Source of the DNA: Brachionus manjavacas
Taxonomy: Eukaryota; Rotifera; Eurotatoria; Ploima; Brachionidae
Direction of reading: 5' to 3'
Length of the DNA stretch: 64,000 nucleotides
Assembly: GCA_019054805.1 (NCBI GenBank)
Contig: JAHQIY010000002.1
Location: 9,610,001 to 9,674,000, forward strand
Positions 22,992-34,732 of this stretch are shown here, piece after piece; position 1 is the stretch's first letter, and every line of letters begins with the position of its first letter. The position numbers and the translations under genes were made by a program. Below the pieces are notes generated by a model. It saw only the letters and a program-made list of their open reading frames with translations. It made no database searches and was not told the origin of the DNA.

Positions 22992-23424
22992 TTTTTGGAA
23001 TCGGAGTGAGCGTGGAAACAATGAAATTCTCCGGTTAATTACCAAAACACAACGAAGAATTAATTACTTATATTTCGTTACAGAGAATTTTTTGAAAATT
23101 TATGTTTGGAATTCGGTAACAATGACAAATGAAACACCTGAAAAAAGAAAATATATTAATCCTTAAAATTCATAGATTCCGAAACTTCAAATATTCGAAA
23201 ATTTTTTTTTTACTTAAAGTGATTTATTCTAAAAATTGGAATCCTTAAATTTAAAATCAAAAACAATTTTAGGATTAATATAAAATTATTTTAAATTTAA
23301 GTTTTCAATTTTTATACTAAATTATAGAAAAATTAAAATCTTTTTTAACTGTTCCCAGTGAATTATTTCGTAAAAAAATGATTTCTAATTTTTCAGAATA
23401 GGGTTGTAGAAAACTTTTAAAAAT

Positions 23425-23650
23425 ATGCTTCAAAGCACGGACAACGATGTACAATTTGATAATTTTGTTATCGACACATAAGAAGCATTTTTAATTCCAA
23501 CCATCCTTTCATTGTTCATTTTAGGATCTTATTTTTTATAAATGGTCTCAACAGGAATAAATATCCTAATATTTATCGGTAATGAAAATTTTTTGAACAT
23601 TTTAAAATTCAAATTAAATCTTTTTGTTTTAATAAATTGTAATCCTGCAA
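23425..23650 (+). pseudogene. Signal peptide peptidase 5' fragment, unit 3
   Basis: Same fragment and same stops as units 1 and 2. Confidence 0.6.
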
Positions 23651-23935
23651 TTAAACAAATTTTTATTTAAAAAAGCAATTATCTCAAATGTTGGTACTTG
23701 TATGCCCAATTTCATCAACAACTGTAATTTCAGTAACGATTTTTATAAATTTTTTAAAATTTTATTTTTTACCCAACTAGCCGTTACACGATACAAATAA
23801 ACTTATAAAAAAAAATTTTTTTTCTTCTTTTTATTTTTTAAAATTTTACACAACAAAATAAATTTAATCAAGTTTTTTTCTAAAAAATTTTAATTCCAAA
23901 CAAAAATTTCATTTGAAAAAAAACATTTTTACATA

Positions 23936-24010
23936 ATGAAACATTTTATGAAAACTCCTTTTTTGATTTCAAATAATTATCAACAAGACGCTCATGAGTT
24001 TATGAAATTG
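23936..24010 (+). pseudogene. Ubiquitin-specific protease exon fragment, unit 3
   Basis: Same exon as units 1 and 2. Confidence 0.6.
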
Positions 24011-24478
24011 GTAAATTATTGTTTTATTAATTTTCCTAAAAATTAAAAAGAAAAATTAAAAAAAAAATAATATTAAATAATTCGTTTTTGCTCTTATTAA
24101 AAATTTTATAACTTATTTTAAAACAGGTTTTTAAAAGTTAAGAAAAAAGTTCGAAAAAATCTACATCAGGCAAGACCTCGGAATTTTTGATTTTTATAAG
24201 TTTGACATGACGACTTTTCAGATTTTTTCTTGACTTAAGTGTTTAAAAATAGAACAACTTAGTGTTTAGTACAAGTAACGATTTTTAAAATTTTTTAAAA
24301 AAGTGAAAATCTTGACTTGGACTATAATGACTTGTATTCAAGGTGTTTTTTCTAAAAATTCAGCTGATGATCTATTTGAAAAAAATCTTTTAAAGTTGGT
24401 TAAAAAAATAAAAAAAAATTTTTGAATAAATTTTCATAAATTATAAATTATCAAAAATACTTGTCCGAATGACAGCAG

Positions 24479-25285
24479 TCCATCAAGAGATTGATTTAAG
24501 CTTCTTACAAGAGGCTAACTGGCCAAAGCTTCCCTCAGCTACATCCGAAGTCAGAAAGAATCATCATAGCTGGTTGTCCAAAATCAGTAATAGCGTGAAT
24601 TGACTTTATCAACGTATTGAGACTTTAGAAAAAGAAAACAATACACAGAAAGTTACTATCAAGACTCTTAGCACACTTGTTGATTCGCTCAATAATCCAC
24701 GGGATCAACCTTCTCAAACTTCTTCTTCTTCTTCTTTGCTACCTCCAATCAACTGGTCTAAGATAGTTAATGGGATGGCCCACAGAGATGAGAATGCTGT
24801 GGCAATTATGGCAACTATTGCCACAGAAATGAAAAAAAGAAGAAAGAGCCAATAATGTAGTTGCTTCGATTCCGGCTACGATTTTTGATTGCGAGGAAGG
24901 TTGTGAAGTTGAATTCATCCAAAAACTTGCTAACAAGCTAGCAGTTCCTGAAAGTAAGGTAAAGAAGGCCAAAAAAATTAGTCGCGCAAAAGACAAGACA
25001 GTAAATAATCGAGTCCTTCTCGTAGTGGAGATGGAATCGCCAAACGCAAGAGCCGATATGATTCGCAGCTCGAGGAAGTTTCGTGATGATGAGAGGCACA
25101 AGGGCATTTACATAAACGAAGATCTCACGCCCAGTGAAAGAATCACTCAAAGAAAATTACGTCAAGAGAGAGACTCTAGAAATGAACTGCTGCCTGAATC
25201 CGGAACATTTGGTGGACGGGTAATGAAGTTTAAAACCTGTACAGATGGTAAAAACGTTTTTGGGGTATCCGTAATGGAGAGTTAA
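24479..25285 (+). pseudogene. LINE-B ORF1, unit 3
   Basis: As units 1 and 2. Here the A-run has seven A, again breaking the frame. A G to C change gives LAVPES in place of LGVPES. Confidence 0.7.
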
Positions 25286-25335
25286 GGATGATCACATCCT
25301 TAATAGATCGCCAATAGCAACAAAAAAGTCAGACA

Positions 25336-26726
25336 ATGGAGTTCACTGCCTCATTTGAACTCAGCCGTAATTTTGCCATGTCATCTAGCGTTTCTGATCT
25401 CGATTTCTCTCAAGGCAAGTCTGATTTCTCTTCACCAATATCAATATCTTCTTCAAGTTTCTCATCAGACACTTCTACATCGATCATAACATCAAACTCG
25501 TCTATTGCAAAAATGTCAGGAACCTCTTTACCACACTCGTCAAGAATAAAAAACAGTCAGACCAAGCTTGATTTTTATTATACTAACGCAACAAGCCTGA
25601 ACAATAAAATGCATCTCTTAGAAGCGTGCATATCAAACTCTTTACCTTGCATAATTGGCATCTCAGAAACTTGGTTTAACGAGAGCTCAGTTGCTGAGTT
25701 AAACGGGTACCAGATTTTTAGGTAAGATCGTGATCGTAACACTAAAGGTGGAGGAACTTGCTTATATGCTCGCAAAGATATACAAGCTTCTGAAGTTTCT
25801 GATACTGAACTTTTAAGCTCTGAGTGTGAACAAGCCTGGTTGGCTATTAGGCTTGAAGAAGATCCCCCATTTTTAGTTGGCTGTATCTACAGACCACCAC
25901 AGCTAATCAACAAGGATATCGCCTTCAAAACTGATCAATTCATTTCGAGATCAATTGAGTCTGCAGCTCGTCTAACTACCAGCAAGACTTTCTCCAGTGC
26001 TATCGTGATGGGTGACTTTAACATGCCAGATATTGAATGGAATGAAAGCGGAAGCCCAGTCCTGATAAATTCGTCATCACCAAGTGGAATGGTCAGTGAT
26101 GCAATCAGCGGTTCTGGGTTGGTGCATCTGGTAAACAAAAATACTTTTATCCAAAATGGTGAGCCAATTAGTCTTCTAGACCTAGCTCTAGTTAGTAATC
26201 CAAACCAATTATCTAAAATTAAAATCGGGCCTCCATTAGATCCTAGGTCATCAAGGTGTCACTACAGTCTTCAATTTAAGATAAATGTAAAATATGAGAG
26301 ACCAAATTACTATGACAGTAGAGTCTATAATTGGCTTGTAAATGGCTTGCAAACAGGTAAAGCTGGGAGTCAAAAAACGAGTAATTGATTTTGAATACAA
26401 ACTGGCTGCTGAATCAAAACAAAATCCGAAAGAATTATACTCTTATATTAATAGCAGATTTAGAAAAAGTGAGAGCATTGCAGCAATTATGAACTCAGAA
26501 GGAACGTTTATTACCGAAAAGGAAACAATTTGCAATACTCTAAATGAATATTTCCACTCAATTTTTGATAAACCGACATCACCTGAAATAATTGAAAACG
26601 CAAGACAAATCTTTTTGACCAGATCACAACCCGATCCAGAATTCAAAATTGAGGACATCGTTTCTTCAGAGAAGGTACTAAAAAGCTTAAAAACCTTCGT
26701 AGTGATAAGACAGTTGGTATTAGTAT
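25336..26726 (+). pseudogene. LINE-B ORF2, endonuclease part only, unit 3
   Basis: As unit 2, with the leader and first endonuclease block in one frame (25336-25725), the shared TAA, then the second block (25840-26388). Four A instead of six or so at 26680 change the frame at the hAT-A junction. Confidence 0.8.
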
Positions 26727-28526
26727 TGCAGCGATTTCGATTAATCGCAATTAATCGCGCGCGATTTTTCAAATCGAAATCGATCGATCATGATGTTCAA
26801 AAATCGCGATCAATTAATATCAATTCTAAATTTTCTTATCATGAATTTTGGCGTTTCTTTTTTCTATTATTAAAATTTCACATAAAATTCGTTCAATTAG
26901 TTTTTCAATTTTGTTTTTGTTTATTAAATTATTCTTTAAAAATAAATATGAGTTCACCTTTTTCTTTTCTTGTTTGGAGACATTTTTAATTGAATCCTGA
27001 CAATCCTACAATCGGTATCTGTCAAATATGCCTAAAAACTAAAACAGAGAAAGATTCATCAATTTTGAGAAAAAACAATACTACAAATTTATGGAACCAT
27101 TTAGAAGCTGATCACTATCAAGAGTTTATGTCAATTAAATCTTCTCAAGATAAATCAAAACAAGCTACTTTAAATGTTTCAAGTCAGAATAAATTAACAT
27201 TTGATGTTGGCTTACAATCAAAATATTCAATCGATAGGTATATAGCTGAAATGATAGTATCAGGATGTCATCCGTATAGAATAGTTGAAGAAGAAGGATT
27301 TAAAAAACTTAATTAGCTATCTATGCCCAAATTATCAGCATCCTGGAAGAGAGTTTTTTTTAAAACACTAATTAATAAAATGTATGATGAAATGTTGAAA
27401 ATATTAAAAAAGAACTAATACAAGCTGAATTCGTTACATTAACTTCTGATTTATGGACCGGAATCAATCAAGAATCATACTCTACAATTACAGCATATTA
27501 TATACATAATCAAGAGTTGAAAAGTTATGTTTAGATACAAAACCGTTTAGGTTTATTAGACATACAGCGGAAAATATTTCTATTGTCTTTAAAGCAGCAA
27601 TCTTTAAATGGGATTTAGAAAAAAAATTGCTGCGATTGTGACGGACAATGCGGCGAATATTGTCAATACAATAAATTATACTGATTATCTCTCAATACGA
27701 TGTTCAGCTCATACAATTCAAATAGCAATTAACGATGCTTTTAAGAATAATAATCCAATAGTTGATATTTTATCTAAGTGTAAGACAGTTGTTTCACATT
27801 TTAAACATTCAAGTCCAGCGGCCGCTAAGCTTCTGGTTATTCAAAAACAACTTCAGCTAAAAGAAAACAAGCTTATTCAAGAGGTCAGTACAAGATGGAA
27901 CTCAAAATATTATATGATCGAGCGTTTATTTGAACAGAAGTCGAGTTTAAATCTGTACATCAGCGAAAATCCAGAAACTGATTTACCTCAATTAACGAAT
28001 GAAGAATGGCGTATAATTGATGGCTTGATTAACATTTTAGAGCCAATGGAAGCTTCAACAAGAATTCTAAGCGGTGACAAATATTCAACTATTTCCCTCG
28101 TTATACCACTTATAACAGGTCTTATTGTGAGTTTAAAGTCTCGAAAAAGCTCTGTAATAGCTTTTAATAAATTTTGAGGTCATTTAGTCGATTCAATAAA
28201 GCGACGTTTCGCAGAAGTAGAAAAAATTGTTTGATTTCTACTGCAACACTTTTAGATCCGAGAGTAAAAAATACGTGTTTTATTGAAGATGAAAAAAAAA
28301 GAAAAGCAGTAAAAAGGCTACAAGATTTGTTAAAGGCTAATTTTCAATCAAGCAAAAAGGGTGCAACCAATAAAATTGAACGACTTTAGTCAGATGAACA
28401 CCCATCGGCAAAAAGACCCTGTTTTGATTTAAGAGAATTTTTTCATAGAACAGCAATGCATAGAAGATCAAAGTGAAAATAATGAGTTCATTTTTGAATT
28501 AGAGAATTAGTATAAGTAGATTTTAT
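26727..28526 (+). pseudogene. hAT-A transposase with BED finger, unit 3
   Basis: Same domain order and same shared stops as unit 2. The BED finger is intact from CQICLK to NLWNHLEADH. The catalytic block with VTDNAANI, CSAHTIQ and RWNSKYY is open from 27608 to 28177. It joins the main satellite array after FELEN. Confidence 0.8.
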
Positions 28527-30842
28527 GAACTAATTGATTTACGAGGAGGTAATTAACTTATTTCCTTACTTTTTGACAACTTGAGTGACAAAGCGTCCAT
28601 TTTTTACCCAATTTTCAAATGGACAACATGAATGACGAGACCTCCATTTACTTTTTTCTTGCCTTTTGAACTATTTGATTAACAAGGCGGGAATTTACTT
28701 ATTTCCTTACTTATTGACAACTGGAGTGACAAATCGTCCATTTTTACCACATTTTTCAATGGACAACTTGATTTACGAGGCGGTTGTTTACTTTTTTCTT
28801 TCCTTAGGAACTAATTGATTAACGAGGCGGGAATTTACTTTCTACTCTACTAAGGGACAACTTGAGTGACAAAGAGTAAATCTTTTACCTAATTTTTAAA
28901 TGTACAACATGATTGACGAAATCTCCATTTACTTTTTTCTTTCCTTATGAACTAATTGATAAAAGAGGCGGGAATTTACTTTTTACTCTACTTATTGACA
29001 ACTTGAGTGACAAAGAGAAATTTTTTTACCCTATTTTCAAATGGACAATTTGATTTACGAGGCGTCAATTTACTTATTTGTTTACTATTTGACTACTTAA
29101 GTGAAAAAGAGTCAATTTTTTCCCTTATTTTCTAATGGAAGCGTGATTTACGATGCGGTAATTTTTTTATATCTTTACTTAGGGATTACTTTAGTGAACA
29201 AGGGTCTATTTTTTACCTCATTTTCTAATGAACAACATGATGGAGGAGACCTCTATTAACTATTTTCTTTCCTAAGAAACTACTTATTTAACGAGGCGGG
29301 AATTTACTTTTTTCTTTACTTTGGGACAACTTGAGTGACAAAGCGTCAATTTTTTACCTTAATTTCTATTGGAAAGCTTAATTTACGAGGCGGTAATTTA
29401 CTAATTACTTTTCTTATGGACAATTTGATTGACGAGGCGTCCATTTTTTACCTAATTTTCTTATGGACAATTTGATTTACGAGGCGTCAATTTACTTATT
29501 TGTTTACTATTTGACTACTTGAGTGAAAAAGAGTCAATTTTTTCCCTTATTTTCTAATGGAAGCGTGATTTACGATGCGGTAATTTTTTTATATCTTTAC
29601 TTAGGGATTACTTTAGTGAACAAGGGTCTATTTTTTTCCTCATTTTCTAATGAACAACATGATGGAGGAGACCTCTATTAACTATTTTCTTTCCTAAGAA
29701 ACTACTTATTTAACGAGGCGGGAATTTACTTTTTTTTTACTTATTGACAATTTGAGTGACAAAGAGAAATTTTTTTACCCTATTTTCTTATGGACAATTT
29801 GATTTACGAGGCGTCAATTTACTTATTTGTTTACTATTTGACTACTTGAGTGAAAAAGTGTCAATTTTTTCCCTTATTTTCTAATGGAAGCGTGATTTAC
29901 GATGCGGTAATTTTTTTATATCTTTACTTAGGGATTACTTTAGTGAACAAGGGTCTATTTTTTACCTCATTTTCTAATGAACAACATGATGGAGGAGACC
30001 TCTATTAACTATTTTCTTTCCTAAGAAACTACTTATTTAACGAGGCGGGAATTTACTTTTTTTTTACTTATTGACAACTTGAGTGACAGAGATAAATTTT
30101 TTTACCCTATTTTCTTATGGATAATTTGATTTACGAGGCGTCAATTTACTTATTTGTTTACTATTTGACTACTTGAGTGAAAAAGAGTCAATTTTTTCCC
30201 TTATTTTCTAATGGAAGCGTGATTTACGATGCGGTAATTTTTTTATATCTTTACTTAGGGATTACTTTAGTGAACAAGGGTCTATTTTTTACCTCATTTT
30301 CTAATGAACAACATGATGGAGGAGACCTCTATTAACTATTTTCTTTCCTAAGAAACTACTTATTTAACGAGGCGGGAATTTACTTTTTTCTTTACTTAGG
30401 GACAACTTGAGTGACAAAGCGTCAATTTTTTACCTTAATTTCTATTGGAAAGCTTAATTTACGAGGCGGTAATTTACTAATTACTTTTCTTATGGACAAT
30501 TTGATTGACGAGGCGTCCATTTTTTACCTAATTTTCTTATGGACAATTTGATTTACGAGGCGTCAATTTACTTATTTGTTTACTAATTGACAACTTGAGA
30601 GAAAAAGAGTCAATTTTTTACCTTATATTTTAATGGACAGTTACGATGCGGCAATTTTCTTATATCTTTATATAGGGATAACTTGAGTGACAAAGCGTCC
30701 ATTTTTTACCCTTTTTTCGAATGTACAACATGATTGAAGAGACCTCTATTAACTTTTCTCTTTCCTCAGAAAATTCTTGATTAACGAGGCGGGAATTTAC
30801 TTATTTCCTCACTTATTGAAAACTTGAGTGACAAAGCGTAAA
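28527..30842 (+). repeat. Main satellite array, plus-oriented part
   Basis: Repeats carry gacaacttgagtgacaaag and aacgaggcgggaatttactt on the plus strand. The start of gactactt recurs at 29091, 29513, 29840 and 30167. The last two intervals are both 327 bp, about seven 46-48 bp subunits, so a 327-bp higher-order repeat is tandem here. No coding. Confidence 0.93.
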
Positions 30843-30945
30843 TCAAACTGTCCAATAGAAAATAAGGTAAAAAATTTACTCTTTGTCACTCAAGTTTTCA
30901 ATAATTAGAGATGAAAGTAAATTCCCGCCTAGTTAATCAATTAGT
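30795..30945. repeat. Satellite polarity switch, hairpin-like centre
   Basis: At about 30843 the array flips strand. The sequence from gggaatttac to gtgacaaagcgtaaat on the left is matched by its complement in atttactctttgtcac through gtaaattccc on the right. About 30 bases between them (caaactgtccaatagaaaat and onward) do not pair. The two arms of the array thus form a large fold-back. Confidence 0.88.
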
Positions 30946-31379
30946 TCATAGGGAAAAAAAAAAGTAAATGAAGGTCTCGTCAATCATGTTGTACATTAGA
31001 AAATAAGGTAAAAAATGGTCGCTTTGTCACTCAAGTTGTCAATAAGTAAACAAATAAGTGAATAGAAAATCAAATTGTCCATTAGAAAATAAGGTAAAAA
31101 ATTTACTCTTTGTCACTCAAGTTGTCAATAATTAGAGTAGAAAGTAAATTCCCGCCTCGTTAATCAATTAGTTCATAAGGAACGAAAAAAATAAATGGAG
31201 GTCTCGTCAATCATGTTGTCCATTAGAAAATTAGGTAAAAAATTTACTCTTTGTCACTCAAGTTGTTAATAAAAAGAGAAGAAAGTAAATTCCCGCCTCG
31301 TTAATCAATTAGTTTATAAGGAAAGAAAAAAGTAAATGGAGGTCTCGTCAATCATGTTGTACATTAGAAAATAAGGGAA

Positions 31380-34300
31380 AAAATTGACTCTTTTTCACTC
31401 AAGTTGTCAATTAGTAAACAAATAAGTAAAATGACGCCTCGTAAATCAAATTGTCCTAGAGAAAATAAGGTAAAAAATTTACTCTTTGTCACTCAAGTTG
31501 TCAATAATTAGAGTAGAAAGTAAATTCCCGCCTCGTTAATCAATTAGTTCATAGGGAAAGAAAAAAGTAAATGGAGGTCTCGTCAATCATGTTGTAAATT
31601 AGAAAATAAGGTAAAAAAATTACTCTTTGTCACTCAAGTTGTCAATAAGTAGAGTAGAAAGTAAATTCCCGCCTCGTTAATCAATTAGTTCATAAGGAAA
31701 GAAAAAAGTAAATGGAGGTCTCGTCAATCATGTTGTCCATTAAAAATTTGGTAAAAAATTGACTCTTTGTCACTCAAGTTGTCAATAAGTAGAGTAGAAA
31801 GTAAAATCCCGCCTCGTTAATCAATTAGTTCATAAGGAAAGAAAAAAGTAAATGGAGGTCTCGTTAATCATGTTGTACATTAGAAAATAAGGTAAAAAAT
31901 GGTCGCTTTGTCACTCAAGTTGTCAATAAATAAAACAAATAAGTGAATTGAAAATCAAATTGTCCAATAGAAAATAAGGTAAAAAATTTACTCTTTGTCA
32001 CTCAAGTTGTCAATAAGAAAGGTAGAAAGTAAATTCCCGCCTCGTTAATCAATTCGTTCATAGGGAAAGAAAAAAGTAAATGGAGGTCTCGTTAATCATG
32101 TTGTACATTAGAAAATATGGTAAAAAATGGTCGCTTTGTCACTCAAGTTGTCAATAAATAAAACAAATAAGTGAATTGAAAATCAAATTGTCCAATAGAA
32201 AATAAGGTAAAAAATGTACTCTTTGTCACTCAAGTTGTCAATAATTAGAGTAGAAAGTATAATCCCGCCTCGTTAATCAATTAGTTCATAAGGAACGAAA
32301 AAAATAAATGGAGTTCTCGTCAATCATGTTGTCCATTAGAAAATTAGGTAAAAAATTTACTCTTTGTCACTCAAGTTGTCAATAAAAAGAGAAGAAAGTA
32401 AATTCCCGCCTCGTTAATCAATTAGTTTATAAGGAAAGAAAAAAGTAAATGGAGGTCTCGTCAATCATGTTGTCCATTAGAAAATTAGGTAAAAAATTTA
32501 CTCTTTGTCACTCAAGTTGTCAATAAGTAGAGTAGAAAGTAAATTCCCGCCTCGTTAATCAATTAGTTCATAAGGAAAGAAAAAGGTAAATGGAGGTCTC
32601 GTCAATCATGTTGTCCATTAGAAAATTAGGTAAAAAATTTACTCTTTGTCACTCAAGTTGTCAATAAGTAGAGTAGAAAGTAAATTCCCGCCTCGTAAAT
32701 CAAATTGTCCTTGAGAAAATTAGGTAAAAAACTTACTCTTTGTCACTCAAGTTGTCAATAAGTAGAGTAGAAAGTAAATTCCCGCCTCGTTAATCAATTA
32801 GTTCATAAGAAAAGAAAAAAAGTAAATGGAGGTCTCGTCAATCATGTTGTCCATTAGAAAATTAGGTAAAAAATTTACTCTTTGTCACTCAAGTTGTCAA
32901 TAAGTAGAGTAGAAAGTAAATTCCCGCCTCGTTAATCAATTAGTTCATAAGAAAAGAAAAAAGTAAATGGAGGTCTCGTCAATCATGTTGTACAATAGAA
33001 AATAAGGGAAAAAATTGACTCTTTTTCACTCAAGTTGTCAATTAGTAAACAAATAAGTAAAATGACGCCTCGTAAATCAAATTGTCCTAGAGAAAATAAG
33101 GTAAAAAATTTACTCTTTGTCACTCAAGTTGTCAATAATTAGAGTAGAAAGTAAATTCCCGCCTCGTTAATCAATTAGTTCATAAGGAAAGAAAAAGGTA
33201 AATGGAGGTCTCGTCAATCATGTTGTCCATTAGAAAATTAGGTAAAAAATTTACTCTTTGTCACTCAAGTTGTCAATAAGTAGAGTAGAAAGTAAATTCC
33301 CGCCTCGTAAATCAAATTGTCCTTGAGAAAATTAGGTAAAAAACTTACTCTTTGTCACTCAAGTTGTCAATAAGTAGAGTAGAAAGTAAATTCCCGCCTC
33401 GTTAATCAATTAGTTCATAAGGAAAGAAAAAAGTAAATGGAGGTCTCGTCAATCATGTTGTCCATTAAAAATTTGGTAAAAAATTGACTCTTTGTCACTC
33501 AAGTTGTCAATAAGTAGAGTAGAAAGTAAAATCCCGCCTCGTTAATCAATTAGTTCATAAGGAAAGAAAAAAGTAAATGGAGGTCTCGTTAATCATGTTG
33601 TACATTAGAAAATAAGGTAAAAAATGGTCGCTTTGTCACTCAAGTTGTCAATAAATAAAACAAATAAGTGAATTGAAAATCAAATTGTCCAATAGAAAAT
33701 AAGGTAAAAAATTTACTCTTTGTCACTCAAGTTGTCAATAAGAAAGGTAGAAAGTAAATTCCCGCCTCGTTAATCAATTCGTTCATAGGGAAAGAAAAAG
33801 TAAATGGAGGTCTCGTTAATCATGTTGTACATTAGAAAATATGGTAAAAAATGGTCGCTTTGTCACTCAAGTTGTCAATAAATAAAACAAATAAGTGAAT
33901 TGAAAATCAAATTGTCCAATAGAAAATAAGGTAAAAAATGTACTCTTTGTCACTCAAGTTGTCAATAATTAGAGTAGAAAGTATAATCCCGCCTCGTTAA
34001 TCAATTAGTTCATAAGGAACGAAAAAAATAAATGGAGTTCTCGTCAATCATGTTGTCCATTAGAAAATTAGGTAAAAAATTTACTCTTTGTCACTCAAGT
34101 TGTCAATAAAAAGAGAAGAAAGTAAATTCCCGCCTCGTTAATCAATTAGTTTATAAGGAAAGAAAAAGTAAATGGAGGTCTCGTCAATCATGTTGTCCAT
34201 TAGAAAATTAGGTAAAAAATTTACTCTTTGTCACTCAAGTTGTCAATAAGTAGAGTAGAAAGTAAATTCCCGCCTCGTTAATCAATTAGTTCATAAGGAA

Positions 34301-34732
34301 AGAAAAAGGTAAATGGAGGTCTCGTCAATCATGTTGTCCATTAGAAAATTAGGTAAAAAATTTACTCTTTGTCACTCAAGTTGTCAATAAGTAGAGTAGA
34401 AAGTAAATTCCCGCCTCGTAAATCAAATTGTCCTTGAGAAAATTAGGTAAAAAACTTACTCTTTGTCACTCAAGTTGTCAATAAGTAGAGTAGAAAGTAA
34501 ATTCCCGCCTCGTTAATCAATTAGTTCATAAGAAAAGAAAAAAGTAAATGGAGGTCTCGTCAATCATGTTGTCCATTAGAAAATTAGGTAAAAAATTTAC
34601 TCTTTGTCACTCAAGTTGTCAATAAGTAGAGTAGAAAGTAAATTCCCGCCTCGTTAATCAATTAGTTCATAAGAAAAGAAAAAAGTAAATGGAGGTCTCG
34701 TCAATCATGTTGTACAATAGAAAATAAGGGAA
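31380..34732 (-). repeat. Tandem pair of higher-order blocks, about 1.7 kb each
   Basis: Diagnostic variants recur at a fixed offset. aaaattgactctttttcact is at 31380, 33011 and 34733. The rare ataatcccgc is at 32261 and 33983, 1722 bp apart. The gtaaaatccc variant is at 31801 and 33526. The first block is about 90 bp (two subunits) shorter. Confidence 0.85.

Larger units (their letters stand above)
22992..28526 (+). repeat. Tandem composite unit 3 (before its satellite)
   Basis: This is the third copy. Its satellite tail is not terminated by another unit but runs on into the main array. The gene-fragment part matches unit 2 base for base over long stretches. Confidence 0.92.
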
